The notes: generated by a model from the letters alone, not told the origin. DNA of 64,000 nt from Dasypus novemcinctus (GCF_030445035.2 NC_080698.1:5401501-5465500); one strand, 5' to 3'; shown: positions 34,101 through 47,078, numbered from the stretch's first letter. A program made the numbers and translations.

Positions 34101-36100
34101 GTCCAGAGTTACCTCTTGAATGAGATCTCTTGCCTCTCATTTCTGTTCTTTCTGCAGGACTGCCCCCATATCTTCTCTCAATTGTTTTTCATTTCACCGT
34201 CTGCTCCAGACTCAAATATCTGTTTCTGTTCTGATATTGTCAGTGAATTTAATGTTGCATTTTGAACCGGAATCAGTATCTTGTTCTGCGTTCCGGTCTC
34301 GTCCTCTGTCAAGCAGAACAGAAAGTTCAAATCCCCAAGGCATACAGGGAAGGTACCAGGACACTGGGGGGGGGGGGCAATTCATGGGAGGAGATCAAGG
34401 GCATGCAGAGACGCTCGGGGCAGAGCAGACAGATGAATGGAGGATAAGGTCTTGAGAACATGATGAGGAAGGAGGGCGAACACACTAACCACAAGACGGA
34501 AAAGAGGGACTCTGACGGCAGACAAGGGGTGACTAGAGGGGCATGATGAGGGACTCTCACAGCAGGGCCCTGCGAGAGGAGGAAAGCCCGTCTCCCCTCC
34601 TGCCTGCTGCTCTGCCCCTTGCCTTCTGAATTTCTCCCCGCAAAGGCGGAGGTTTGCTATTCTAACTGGATGTGTCAGAGTCCCAGACATGCCCCGGCCA
34701 GACTTAGGGGACAAGATGAAGGTCTGTATTTCGGATGGAACCTGCCTTGCGCTCTCTCTCTCTGACTCCGTTCTGCCGTGGAGCAGGCCAGAGGCTTCAC
34801 CCCCAGAGGGCATAGAAGACATCCTGGGTCTCTTATCTAAGGAGAGTGGCCTGACATCCTGGCCTTCCTGTTTCTCGGGTATAATCCTTAATGGCAGTCC
34901 TTTTCCTTAACTCATTTTCACTCTATAAACTATCCCAGTTTGAACGGCAATTATGTCACCCCAGACCTAAGCCACGGAATCAAGCCCAGCTTCAGCAGAC
35001 CTGAGTTAGGGACCCAGGTGCCAGTTCAACTAAGAGAGAGAAACGTGGCAAATCCTCTTTCTCATTAGGCTCCTGTTCCTGGTGTGTATCTCCTTGGAGA
35101 ACTCAGTAAGAAGGCAGGATGGGCAGGGCAGGGGTCAGTCTTCCCACACTCTTGACTGTAAGAATGTCTAGTAGAGAGCACAGGAGGAACCCTGCTGAAC
35201 AAGGAGCAAGGCTCGATGACCATGTGGGAGAGGAAACAGGGGAGGCACGAGAGGAAGAGGAATCTCTCAAAGAGAAGCCTCCGCTTGGGTGGAGTAAAGG
35301 CCATGAAGAGGGAGCACCTCATTGAATCTTTTTTTTTTAATACTAGAAATACTTGGTTCTTTTTAATCAGCCATTGATGGTATAATACAAAAAATTTAAG
35401 TGGCACCTAATTTAAACATTCAAAATAGTTCAATGAAGGACAATCTACAACACAATATGTCAAGCCTATTTATCAAAATAACACTTCTTTTTTCAAGAAG
35501 GGAGAAATAAAGGCATGATTAAAATTATGACTAACAATTTGGGTTCATTTTGATGCTCACAGATGATTTTGTAGGCATACTGGCAGGCACAATATTGAAA
35601 AAACAATCCATTAGTAGAAATAATGGTAAGATAAAAATGGAAAAATACATTTCAGGATTAAAGTCTGAAATTAAAGAAAAATATCCACCAAATATCACAA
35701 CAGATATTTTAATGATTTTTTTAAAACATAAAAGTTGCTTTGGGGAATACTTTTCCTCTTTTAACATTTAATTAAATGCTCAATTTATTAAATAGAGGGA
35801 AATAAGTTCTGTATTCTGTACAAATTGAAGGACCCTTGACTTTCCCCCTCCCCCAATAGCTCAATTTTGCAATGGGCTTAGCAGAAAATAAAAAGTTCAG
35901 AATTTACAGCGTTACAAAAGTTTACAGAACCCCTGTCATTTCACCATTTTTCTAACAGCAAAGATTTCAATGACAAAATTAAATGATCAGAATGTAAAAA
36001 TACATGTGCAAAACTGCATTAGTTGTTCTTACCAACTAATGGGGTAAAACCTAAGAACACACATGGACAATAATGAAGAAAAGCTACATCCAATATCATT
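34101..36100. other. Unique stretch, no gene supported
   Basis: It contains a G-rich run at 34366-34377 and AT-rich sequence from 35325. The T9 run at 35329-35337 could be the reverse of a poly(A) tail of a minus-strand retrocopied 3'UTR, but no coding part was recognised. Confidence 0.35.
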
Positions 36101-36164
36101 CTATTTTATTTATTATTTTTTTAAAAAACCAGTTGGTATGGTGTCTTTATTTTGCTTTGGCAGA

Positions 36165-36480
36165 TGACAGGATTTTTTTTTAGGATTTATTTATCCCCCA
36201 CCCCCACCCCCCACCATTGTTTGCATTCACTGTCTGCGCTGTCTCCTCAGACAAAATGTGTTCATCAAATGCAATGAGTGTGCCACAATGATGGGGGAGT
36301 TGTTGGAGTGGGAGGAGTGGGGTGGGGAGGCGTGGGGTATATGGGAATCTCTGATGTTTTTTAATGTAACATTTTTTTAGATGTATATATCTTCAAAAAA
36401 TACAATTTACAAAAATTATGGGGGTGGGGGGTGGGGAGTGGTTATATGGGAACCTCTTATGTTTTTTAATGTAATGTTCT
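36165..36480 (+). mobile_element. L1 3' end fragments
   Basis: Two pieces of the long L1 3'UTR end: about 36250-36380 (GCCACAATGATGGGGGAG, TTTTTTAATGTAACATTTTT) and about 36415-36490 (GGGAACCTCTTATG, TTTTTTAATGTAATGTT). A minus-strand SINE tail fragment may precede them at 36165-36245. Confidence 0.65.
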
Positions 36481-36499
36481 TTGTGATCTATTAACTTTA

Positions 36500-36991
36500 T
36501 GTAGCAGTTTGATATAATTGATAAATTCCAAAAGGAAATATTGGATTATGCTTGTAATCGGATCTGTACCTGGGCATGACTGAGTTATGATTAGGGCGTT
36601 GGTGGGTGGAGACTCACACATAAAAGGCATGGTGAAGAACAGAGTTTAGGACTTTTAATGTTGGAGTTTTGATGTTGGAGTTTAATGCTGAAAACTTAAG
36701 CTGAAAACTTAAGCTCACAGAAGAAAGAGAAGCAAACTCAGAGAGGAAAGAGATGCAAGCCCCAGGAAGAAAGGAAACTGAAACCCAGAGGAAAGCAAGC
36801 CCCAGGAATGTAGGAAACCTGAACCCTCACAGACGTCAGCAGTCATCTTGCTCCAAACAGACTTTGGTGAGGGAAGTAACTTATGCTTTATGTCCTGGTA
36901 TCTGTAAGCTCCTACCCCAAACAAATACCCTCTATAAAAACCAACCAATTTCTGGTATTTTGCATCAGCACCCTTTTGGCTAACTAATACA
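36500..36991 (+). mobile_element. LTR-like interspersed element (492 bp)
   Basis: Starts TGTAGCAGTTTGATATAATT, ends GGCTAACTAATACA, with near-matching flanks CTTTA/CTTAA. Same TGT..ACTAATACA end style as 26859-27299 but different inside. Contains CTATAAAAACC near 36936. No coding capacity; class unresolved. Confidence 0.55.
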
Positions 36992-37069
36992 CTTAAATTT
37001 TTTTAAAGTGTGAAAAAATAAAAAAGGAACAGTGGTGAGGGATGGAGTCTCTGGAGATCCAGATTTGGG

Positions 37070-37215
37070 AGATACGTGTTGAGTCTTACAACGCCACAAT
37101 TTATGACCCATGTGACCTTGGTAAGTTATCTCACCCCTTTCAGTCACATTTATCACCTATAAAGAAAAGGAGGTATAATAATAAGTATCTCATTGGCTGG
37201 TTTTGAGGATGAAAT
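37070..37215 (-). mobile_element. MIR SINE
   Basis: CATGTGACCTTGGTAAGTTA, then ACCTATAAAGAAAAGGAGG and TAATAATAAGTATCTCATTG: the MIR core, ancient and worn. Confidence 0.7.
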
Positions 37216-37524
37216 AAAATTTGTAATGCTTTTGGAAAAAAAAAAATTCCATACCTGGAGGCCTACTAACCCTCCCACAGTTGAGAATGACTATCAGCCC
37301 CCTCCTCCACCCACAGGGACTAGGGCTATGTTCTCTGTGGAATGTCTTCCTTGGACAGTTGCCTGCAAACTGCCCTTGATCATTCAACAGGGGAGACACC
37401 TTCTATCACCTGCGGCATGTGCTGCCCATCCAAACCACTCCATGTAAAAATCTACCTTTTAACAGTCTAGGTCATTTGTAAGTCTCCTGAGATGAGAGAG
37501 TGCCTCTGGAGTCCCGGGGACAAG

Positions 37525-38345
37525 CAGTTCCCAAAGTAGGGTCTGGGGACATCTGGGATCCCTGGAGTCCTTTCAAGGGGCCCACAAAGCCAAAACTCTT
37601 TCCATAACAATACTAAGATGTTATTAATATTTGCCTCTTTTACTCTCATTCTTTCATGAGCATGCAGTGGAGTGTACAGAGGCTACGTATCTGTCATATC
37701 CCCACAGACTGAATGTAGAAACAGATATGAGGATCGATTCATCTTCTATTAAATCAGTCTGTAAAGAGATTTGCAAAAATATCAAACAATGCCACTTTTC
37801 TACTACTTTGTTTTGGAAAATATACTTATGCCTCATAAAATGTTATAAATAACAAATGTTAACATGAGTAGTTTTTTTTTTAAAGATTTATTTTATTTCT
37901 CTCCCCGCCCCCCACCCCAATTGTCTGTTCTCTGTGTCTGTTTGCTGCGTTTCTTCTTTGTCCGCTTCTGTTGTTGTCAGCGGCACGGGAATCTATGTTT
38001 CTTTTTGTTGCGTCATCTTGTTGTGTCAGCTCTCCGTGTGTGCGGCACCATTCCTGGGCAGGCTGAACTTTCTTTTGCGCTGGGCGGCTCTCCTTACGGA
38101 GTGCACTCCTTGCGCGTGGGGCTCCCCTGCACGGGGGACACCCCTGAGGGGCACGGCACTCCTTGCACGCATCAGCACTGTGCATGGGCCAGCTCCACAC
38201 GAGTCAAGGAGGCCCGGGGTTTGAACCGCGGACCTCCCATGTGGTAGACAGACACCCTATCCACTGGGCCAAGTCTGCTTCCCAACATGAGTAGTTTTGA
38301 TTACTGTTTCTAAATGAAGTAGTGAACAAAATATTTAAAGTGTTT
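37525..38345 (+). mobile_element. hAT-like DNA transposon, left part
   Basis: Starts CAGTTCCCAAAGTAGGGTC and continues with wording of an old mammalian hAT family (TTTCCATAACAATACTAAG, CAAACAATGCCACTTTTCT). It is split by a DAS SINE (37876-38283) and by the L1 at 38361-46954; its right end is at 46955-47078. No transposase frame remains. Confidence 0.7.
37876..38283 (-). mobile_element. DAS SINE in hAT element
   Basis: Minus-strand DAS SINE, head at the right (ACCCTATCCACTGGGCC). Duplication AACATGAGTAGTTTT at 37861-37875 and 38284-38298. Confidence 0.92.
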
Positions 38346-38362
38346 CAGTTTTATTTTTATTT

Positions 38363-38726
38363 TTTTATCCCCCCACTACCCTTGAGATGGCTCCTCATCT
38401 GTTTGCTCATTGTTTTTGCTTGGCATCTGCTCATTTTTCTTTAGGAGGCACCAGGAACCGAACCTGGGATCTCCCATGTGGGAAGTGGGCACTTAACTTC
38501 TAGAGCCATATCTGCTCCCTGCTCATTTTGTTATTGTTTTTTTTTTTGGTTGATTGTCTCCTCATTGTTTGCTCATTATCTGCTCGTTGTTTTTGCTTGA
38601 TGTCTGCTCACTGTCTGCTCATTGTTTGTTTGTCTTCTTTAGTTCTTTAGGAGGCACCAGGAACTGCATACAGAACCTCCCATGTGGGAGGTAAGCACCC
38701 AACTGCTTGACCTACATCTGCCCCCA
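38363..38726 (-). mobile_element. Two short SINE units, tandem
   Basis: Two minus-strand tRNA-like heads (CCTCCCATGTGGGAGGT near 38677 and ATCTCCCATGTGGGAAG near 38470), each followed leftwards by TGCTCATTGTTTTTGC-type spacers. CAGTTTTATTT occurs on both sides (38346 and 38727). Confidence 0.65.
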
Positions 38727-38811
38727 CAGTTTTATTTATTTTTATTTTTTTATTTTTGTCTTCTTTTTAAAACTTTATTTCATACATTTAATAATTGAAA
38801 ATATACACAAA

Positions 38812-39190
38812 GGAAACGGACTTTGGCCCAGTGGTTAGGGCGTCCGTCTACCATATGGGAGGTCCGCGGTTCAAACCCCGGGCCTCCTTGACCCGTGTGG
38901 AACTGGCCATGTGCAGTGCTGATGCATGCAAGGAGTGCAGTGCCACGCAAGGGTGTCCCCCGCGTGGGGGAGCCCCACGCGCAAGGAGTGCGCCCGTGAG
39001 GAAACCCGCCCAGCGTGAAATGAAAGAGCAGCCTGCCCAGAAATGGCGCCGCCCACACTTCCCGTGCCGCTGACGACAACAGAAGCGGACAAAGAAACAA
39101 GACGCAGCAAATAGACACCAAGAACAGACAACCAGGGGAGGGGGGGAAATTAAATAAATAAATAAATCTAAAAAAAAAAAAAAAAAAAAA
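38812..39190 (+). mobile_element. DAS SINE, well preserved
   Basis: GGAAACGGACTTTGGCCCAG head, complete body, TAAATAAATAAAT and long A tail. Duplication AAAATATACACAA at 38798-38810 and 39191-39203. Nearly the same as 55582-55954. Confidence 0.93.
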
Positions 39191-40035
39191 AAAATATACA
39201 CAAAAACTAGAAAGAAGGTGCAGTTGAATAAAAACATTCATTTCTCAATAAATGTACTGGATACATATAAATTTTTATTGAATCATACAATATGTTACAC
39301 ACTATATTTGGGTCATAGTAACACAATCATACAGTATTTGGCCTTTTGTGTCTGGCTTGCTTCTCTCAACATAATGTCCTCCAGGTTCATTCATGTTGTC
39401 ATATACTTTACAACTTCATTTCTTCTTACAGCTGCATACTATTCCATTGTGTGAATACACTACAGTTTGTTTATCCATTCATCGGTTGTTGGACACCTGG
39501 GTTGTTTCCAACTTCTGGCAATCATGAATAATGCCACTATGAACATCAGTGTGCAGATGTCTGCTCGTGTCACTGCTCTCAGTTCTTTCGGGTATATACC
39601 CAGTAGTGGTATTACAGGCTCACATGGCAAGTCTATACTCAACTTCTTTAGGAACTGCCAAACAGTCCTCCACAGTGGCTGTACCATTCTGCATTTCCAC
39701 CAACAGTGAATAAGTGTTCCTCTCTCTCCACATCTGCTCCAACATTTGTAGTTCTCTTTTTATAGTGGCCATTCTGATTGGTATGAAATGACGTCTCACT
39801 GTAGTTTTGATTTGCATTTCCCTAATCATTAGTGATGTTGAGCATTTCTTCATGTGTTTGTCATTTGTATTTGTTCTTTGGACAAATGTCTATTCAAGTC
39901 TTATGCCCATTTTTTAATTGGATTGTATGTCTTTTTATTGAGTTGTAACATCTCTTTATATATCCTGGATATTAAACCTTTATCGATATGTGATTTCCAA
40001 ATATTTTCTCCCTTTGAGTTGGCTGCCTTTTCACC

Positions 40036-40449
40036 TTTTTTTTTTTTAAAGATTTATTTATTTATTTATTTCTCTCCCCTCTCCCCCACCCCGGTTGTCT
40101 GTTCTCTGTGTCTATTTGCTGCGTTTTCTTTGTCCACTTCTGTTGTTGTCAGTGGCACGGGAATCTGTGTTTCTTTTTGTTGCGTCATCTTGTGTCAGTT
40201 CTCCATGTGTGTGGTGCCATTCCTGGGTAGGCTGCAATTTCTTTCGCTCTGGGCAGCTCTCCTTATGGGGCACACTCCTTATGCATGGGGTCCCCTACAC
40301 AGGGGACACCCCTGTGTGGCACGGCACTCCTCGCACGCATCAGCACTGCGCATGGGCCAGCTCCACAAGGGTCAAGGAGGCCCGGGGTTTGAACTGCAGA
40401 CCTCCCATGTGGTACACTGACGCCCTAACCACTAGGCCAAGTCCGCCGC
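40036..40449 (-). mobile_element. DAS SINE in L1
   Basis: Minus-strand; duplication CCTTTTCACC at 40026-40035 and 40450-40459. Head at the right (CTAACCACTAGGCCAAG). Confidence 0.92.
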
Positions 40450-42789
40450 CCTTTTCACCCTTTTGACAAAGCCCTGTGAGGTGCAAAAGTGTTTAATTTT
40501 GAGGAGGTCTCATTTATCTATTTTTTTCTTTTGTTGCATACACTTAGGGTGTAAGTTCCAAGAAACCAACACTTACTATAATACGAAGTCTTGAAGGTGT
40601 TTCTCTACATTTTTGTCTAGTAATTTTACAGTCCTGGCTTTTATATTTAGGTCTTTATCCATTCTGAATTGATTCTTATACAGGCAGTGAGAAAGGGGTC
40701 CTCTTTCATGCTTTTGATTATATCCAGTTGTTCAGACACCATTTTTTGAAGAGACTGTTTTGTCCTGTTAACATTAACTTGGTAGATTTATCTGTTCCAC
40801 TGAGAATAGAATTCTATCTATTTTCTATCTATCTTTGTGTCAGTGCCATGCTGTTTTGGCCACTGTAGCTTTGTAATATGTTTCAAGATCAGGGAGTGAA
40901 ATTCATCCCATGTTGCACTTCTTTTTTAGAAAGCTTTAGGCTATTTGGGTGTACTTTATCTGCCAAATGCATTTGTTAATTGCCTTTTCTAATTCTGTAA
41001 AGTCAGCTGCTGGAATTTTGATTGGTACAGCACTGAATATATAATTCAGTTTCGGTAAGATTGATATCGTCACGATATTTATTCTTCCAACCCATGAACA
41101 TGGAATCTTTCCATTTGTTTAGGACATTTCTTTTAGCATTGTTTTGTAGTTTTCTGCATACAGGTCCTTCATTTCTTTGGTGAAATTGATTCCTAGGTAT
41201 TTGAGTCTTTTTGTTGCTACTGTAAATGGAATTTTCCCCCGATTTCCTCCTCAGATTGTTCAGTACCAGTGAACAAAAACATTACTGATTTTTGCATGTT
41301 GATCTTGTATCCTGACACTTTGCTGAACTAATTTATTAGTTCAAGTAGCTTTGTTGTGGATATTTCAAAATTTTCTAAGCACAGGATCATGTCATATGCA
41401 GTGAGAGTTTTACTTACTCTTTCCTTATTTGGATCCCTTTAATTTTTTTTTCTTCTTGCCTAATTGCCCTAGCTAGAACTTCTAGTACAATATTGAATGA
41501 TAGTGGTGACAGTGGGCATCCTTGTCTTGTTCCTGATCTTAGAGGGAAAACTTTCAACCTTTCCCCATTGAGTAGGATGTTGGCTGTAGGTTTTTCATAT
41601 ATGCCTTATATCACATTGAGGAATTTTCCTTCTATTCCTATCTTTTGAAGTGTTTTTATCAAAAAAGGATGCTGGGTTTTGTCAAATGCCTTTTCTGCAT
41701 CAATTGAGATGATCATGCATTTCTTCCCCTTCATTTCGTTGATGTATTGTATTACACTGATTGATTTTCTTACATTGAACCAGGCTTGTACTCCAGGAAT
41801 AAATCCCACTTGGTCGTGATGTATAAGTCTTTTGATATGTTGTTGGATATGCAAGTATATTGTTGAGAAATTTTGCATCTATGTTCATTAGAGAGATTGG
41901 TCTGTAATTTTATTTTCTTGCAGTGTCTTTATCTGGTTTTAGTATTAGGGTGATGGTGATGTTGGCTTCATAAAATATGGTGGGTAATTTCCTCTCCTCT
42001 TCAATTTTTTGGAAGAGTTTAAACAGGATTGGTGTTAATTCTTTTTGAAATGCTTGGTAGAATTCGCCTGTGCAGCCATCTGGTGCTGGGAGATTTTTGA
42101 TGACAAATTCAATCTATTTAAATGCAATTCGTTTGTTACGCTTTTGATTTCTTGTACTGTCAGTGTAGGTTGTGCATTTCTAGGAATTTGTCATTTCATC
42201 CTAGGTTGTCTAGTTTGTTGGCATACAGTTTCTCATAATATCCTCTTATAATTCTTTTTATTTCTGTGGGGTCAATTGTAAGTTCACCCCTTTCATTTCT
42301 GATTGTATTTATTTGCATCTTCTCTCTTTTTTCCTTTGTTAGTCTAGCTAGAGGTTTGGCAATTTTATTGATCTTCTCAAAGAACCAGCTTTTGGTTTGG
42401 TTGATTTTCTCTATTATTTTTTTGTTCTCAGTTTCGTTTATTTCTGCCCTAATCTTTATTATTTCTTTCCTTCTGCTTAGTTTGGGATTGGTTTGCTGTT
42501 CTTTTTCTATTTTCTCTAGTTGTTCAGTTAAATCTTTGAGCTTAGGTCTTCTTTTTTAATATAGTCATTTAGGGCTATAAATTTCCCTCTCAAGACTGCC
42601 TTGGCTATATCCCCTAAGTTTTGATAAGTTATGTTCTCCTTTTCACCTTGTCTCAACATATTAACTGATTTCATTTGCAATTTCTTCTTTGACCCACTGA
42701 TTATTTAAGAGTGTGTTGTTTGGCCTCCACACATTTGTGAATTTACTTTTTTCCTATCTATTAAATAGATTTCTAGCCTTTTTAAAAAG

Positions 42790-43750
42790 ATGGTGCCAAA
42801 AGCAAAGAAGGAAGCTCCTGCACCTCCCAAAACCGAAGTCAAAGCAAAAGCTTTGAAAGCCAAGAAGGCAGTGCTGAAAGGCGTCCACAGCCACACAAGA
42901 AAAGAAGATCTGCATGTCACCCACCTTCTGGTGGCCTAAGACACTGCATCTCAGGAGACAGCCCAAATATCCTCGGAAAAGCACCCCAGGAGAAACAAAC
43001 CTGACCACTATGCCATCATCAAGTTCCCCTGACCACTGAGTCAGCTGTGAAGATTGAGGACAACACACTTGTGTTCATTGTGGATGTCAAGGTCAACAAG
43101 CTCCTGATCAAGCAAGCTGTGAAGGAGCTCGATGACCTTGATGTGGCCAAGGTCAACACCTCATCAGGCCTGATGGAGAGAAAAAGGTATATGCCCGACT
43201 GGCTCTTTTTTTTTTTTTTAAGATTTATTTTTTAATTTATTTCTCTTCCCTTTCTGGCCCCTGCCTAGTTGTCTGCTTTCTGCGTCCATTCACTGTGTGA
43301 TCTTCTGTGTCCACGTCTATTCTTGTCAGTAGCACCTGGACTATGTACCTTGTTTTGTTGCGTCATCTTGCTGCATCAGCTCTCCATGTGTGTGGTGCCA
43401 TTCCAGGGCAGGCTGCACTTTTTTTGCACTGGGCGGCTCTCCTTACAGGGTGCACTCCTTATGCGTGGGGCTCCCCTACGTGGGGGACATCCCTGCGTGG
43501 CACAAGACTCCTTGTGCGCATCAGCACTGCGCATGGGCTAGCTCATTACATGGGTCAGGAGGCCCTGGGTTTGAACCTTGGACCTCCCATGATGGTAGGT
43601 AGATGCCCTATCCATTGGGCCAAATCTGCTTCCCCCGACTGGCTCTTGACTATAATGCTTTGGATTTTGCCAAGAAAATCTGGATCATCTAAACTGAGTC
43701 CAGCTGGCTAATTCTAAATACATAGGGTTTTTTCTGATGATTAAAAAAAA
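42790..43750 (+). pseudogene. RPL23A: RPL23A processed pseudogene
   Basis: Retrocopy of the large-subunit ribosomal protein uL23 mRNA. The start reads [14 protein letters not shown] (normally [14 protein letters not shown]). Later pieces match in changing frames: [29 protein letters not shown] and a C-terminal IWII stop at 43686-43691. Then comes the known type of 3'UTR (ACTGAGTCCAGCTGGC) and an A-rich tail near 43742. No introns, several frameshifts and missing bases, and a DAS SINE at 43208-43633 inside the coding part. It is inserted into the minus-strand L1 between AAATAGATTT-like repeats. No function expected. Confidence 0.92.
43208..43633 (-). mobile_element. DAS SINE in RPL23A retrocopy
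   Basis: Minus-strand SINE with perfect duplication CCCGACTGGCTCTT (43194-43207 and 43634-43647) lying in the RPL23A reading frame. Confidence 0.93.
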
Positions 43751-44990
43751 ATAATAAATAGATAGATTTCCAGTTTCATTCCATTACAATCTGAGAAGGT
43801 GCTTTGTATAATTTCAATCTTTTTATATTTATTGAGAGCTGCATTGTGCCCTAACATGTGGTCTATCCTGGAGAAAGATACATGGGCACTTGAGAAGAAT
43901 GTATAACCCGTTGAGTTTGGATGCAGTGTTTTGTATATGTCTGTTAGATCTAACTCATTTGTCATATTGTTCAAGTTCTGTTTCCTTGTTGATCTTCTAC
44001 CTAGTTGTTCTATCTAATGATGAGTGGGGTGTTGAGGTCTCCAAATGATTATTATAGAGGTAGTCTATTTCTCCCTCTGGTTTTCTCAGAGTTTGTCTCA
44101 TATATTTTGGGGCACCCTGGTTAGGTGCATAGATGTTCGTGACTATTATATCTTCCCGGTGACTTGCCCATTTTATTAATATACAATGACCTTCTGTATG
44201 CCTTATAACTTTTTTGCATTTAAAGTCTGTTTTTTCTGATATTAGTATAGCTACCTCTGCCCTATTAGTTACTAATTTGTGTGGAGTATTTTTTCCAACC
44301 TTTTGCTTTCAGTCTTTTTGTATCCCTGGGTCTAAGGTGAGTTTCTTATAACCAGCATATGGATGGCTCATGGTTTTTATCCATTCTGTCAACCTGTATC
44401 TTTTGATTAGGGAGTTTAATCAATTCACATTCAATGATATTACTGTAAATGCACTATTTACTTCCATCATTTTTATTCGTTGGTTTTCATCTGTCATATC
44501 ACATTTTTGTCTGTCTTTTTACTTTTTTGGTTATTCTTTCTGCTATTCTTTCTATATACTCTCCTCCAAGTCTCTCTCCTGTCCTTTTCTTTCAGGCTCT
44601 GAAGCTTCCTTTAATATTTCCTGCAAAGTTGGATTCTTTTTTGCAAATTCTTTTAGTTTCTGATTGTTCGTGAATATTTTATAGTCACCTTCATATTTAA
44701 AGGACAATTTTGCTGGATAAAGAATTCTTGGCTGGAAGTTTTTCTCTTTCAGTATCCTAACTGTATCATACCACCATCTTCTTTTTTTTTTCTTTTCTTT
44801 TCTTTTTTCATTTGCACTGTTTTCTCATCTCCATGGTTTCTGAAAAGAAATCCTTGCTAAGTCTTCCTGGGAGCCCCTTGTATGTGATGGTTTGCTTCTT
44901 CCTTGCTGCTCTGAGAATTTTGTCTTCATCATTGACATTTGACATTCTGAGTAATATGTGGCTTGGAGTAGGCCTATTTGGATTTCTTCT

Positions 44991-45396
44991 TTTTTAAAAA
45001 AATTATTTGTAAAAATTTATTTCTTTCCCTTTCCCCTCCCCCCTCCTGTTGTCTGCTGTGTCCATTCACTGAGTGTTGACTGTGTCCGCTTGCATTCTTG
45101 TCAGCAGCACTGGGAATCTGTGTCTCTTTTTGTTGCATCATCTTGCTACATCAGCTCTCCATGTATGCAGCAGGCTGCACTTTTTTTCACACGGGGCGGC
45201 TCTCCTTACAGAGTGTACTCCTTGCACATGGGGCTCCCCTATGCGGGGGACACCCCTGCATGGCATGGCACTCCTTGCATATATCAGCACTGCGCATGGG
45301 CCAGCTCACCACATGGGTCAGGAGGCCCTGGGTTTGAACCTTGGACCTCCCATATGGTAGGCGGACGTCCTACCAGTTGAGCCAAATCCACTTCCC
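44991..45396 (-). mobile_element. DAS SINE in L1
   Basis: Minus-strand; duplication TGGATTTCTTCT/TGGATTTATTCT (44979-44990, 45397-45408). It splits the L1 ORF1-ORF2 region. Confidence 0.9.
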
Positions 45397-46954
45397 TGGA
45401 TTTATTCTGATTGCAGTATGCTGCACTTCTTGGCCATGTAAATTCATTTCTTTTGTGAGAGTTAGGAAATTTTCAGTTCTTATTTCCTCAAATACTATTT
45501 CTGCCCCTTTTCCCTTCTCTTCTCCTTCTGGAACTCCCATGACATGTATGTTGTTGTGTTTCATGTTGTCATTTGTCTTTCTGAGCCCCTGCTCAATTTT
45601 TTCCATTCTTTTCTCTCTTGAATTTCAGCTGTTCTGTCTTCTATATCATGTATTCTTTCTTCTATCATTTCAATTCTGCTGTTGTATGCCTCTGATGTGT
45701 TTTATCTCACCTATTGTGTCTTTCATTCTCATGAGCTCTGTTCCTTTTCTCTTCAGGAATTCAAATTCTTCTTTGTGCCCTCTCAGTGTCTTCTTTATGT
45801 CATTTATCTCTTTAACCATTTTGTCTTTCAACTCATTAATTTGATTTTGGAAATTTGTGTACATCTGATTCATTCTCTCAAATCCTGCATCTCTTCTGGG
45901 GCTTTATATATTCTTTTTCTTGGGCCATATCTTCTATTTTCTTAGTATGGCTCTTAATTTTTTGCTGATATCTAGGCATCTGATTAGGATGTAGTTTACT
46001 CAGATGCTCAATTTCTTTCTCTTTTGTTGGGATTTAGTGGCAAGAGGTTGTGTGTTACCACTGCGCTTTGATTCTTGGCTTGGCCTGGTTGTCTGAATTG
46101 TCCTGCTGGTTGCTGAAAAATGGGCACTGAACCCAGTAATTGGTTACAGAGTCACTTCCGAGGACCTTGGGGAGGGAGTGCTATAGAGGCTGGAAAAAAC
46201 CTCTCCTACTTATTTTTAATTTCTTGCATGCACTTTCTTGGTCTGCCAGCAGGTGGCATCCTTTGGCAGCTCTCAGATCAATGCCTGGTTGGAGTGCATT
46301 TGTTGCAAAACAGACAGGATCAATGTGATAGGGCTTTCTGTCTGGAGGCTAGGAGCCTTGTAATTCAAACTTTCTCTGAGGCAGTTCTCAGGTCTTCTCT
46401 GGCAGCCCCCCTCCCTTTTCCCAGGTTGGAAATATTTCCACTCCCCTCTGAGTTCTCAACAGTCGGTCCTTGTTAGAGAAGGAGATTGGGAGGGTCGGAT
46501 CTCTTTAGCTCCTTGAGGCTCTCAAGGCAAACAACGGCACAGCCCCACCCAGCCTGGAAGGGCTCCCGGGACACAGCAGACCAAATTTGTGGGTCAGAAG
46601 CTGAGTCAGACTTAGGCTGTGTCCCTCTCTCTCCCCTTTCCTGGACAGTGGGTGTGGGGGGGGTGGATCCCTGGAGCCCTCTTTGTCTGTAGTGGTGAAC
46701 CCAGAGGCCCGAGAATTCTAAAGTGTCTTTAGTGTGGGGAGGGTGCCGACAGCAGCATCTGCTGGTTTCCTCTCACTGTTCTATAGTCGCAATTTCCTTC
46801 CTTTGTCCCTCTCTCCTCCAGGTGGTGTCCAGCCTTACCTGGTGTCCTAAACCCTAGAAGATCTTTTTCTAGGCTGTTTCAGCCTGTCCTATAGCTATTT
46901 TTTAGGAGGAGAAGACAGTCCCGTGTCTTTCTAGTCTGCTATCTTCCCAGAAAT

Positions 46955-47078
46955 CAGTTTTATTTTAATAAATAAATATCAAGAGATATAACCCTCACAG
47001 ACAAAAGCTTTCTGGGGTCCTGAATAAGGTTTATGGGTGTTGAGCAGTCCTGAGACTATAGAGTTTTGAGACCCACTG
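46955..47078 (+). mobile_element. hAT-like DNA transposon, right end
   Basis: Continues the element from 37525 (AAGAGATATAACCCTCACAG, CTTTCTGGGGTCCTGAATAA) and ends GAGTTTTGAGACCCACTG, whose reverse complement matches the left end. The 8-base flanks have diverged. Confidence 0.7.

Larger units (their letters stand above)
38361..46954 (-). mobile_element. Full-length old LINE-1, minus strand
   Basis: 5' end at the right (minus-strand GGGAAGATAGCAGACTAG near 46950), ORF1 at about 46000-45370, endonuclease at about 44400-43750, RT at about 42560-41300, Cys-rich end and 3' end at about 39700-38740. Flanked by CAGTTTTATTTTTA-like duplications (about 38346 and 46955). All frames are broken. The RT motif reads AYDM at 41384-41400 where FADDM is expected, so a catalytic Asp is lost. 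Interrupted by SINEs (38363-38726, 38812-39190, 40036-40449, 44991-45396) and an RPL23A retrocopy (42790-43750). Confidence 0.88.
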
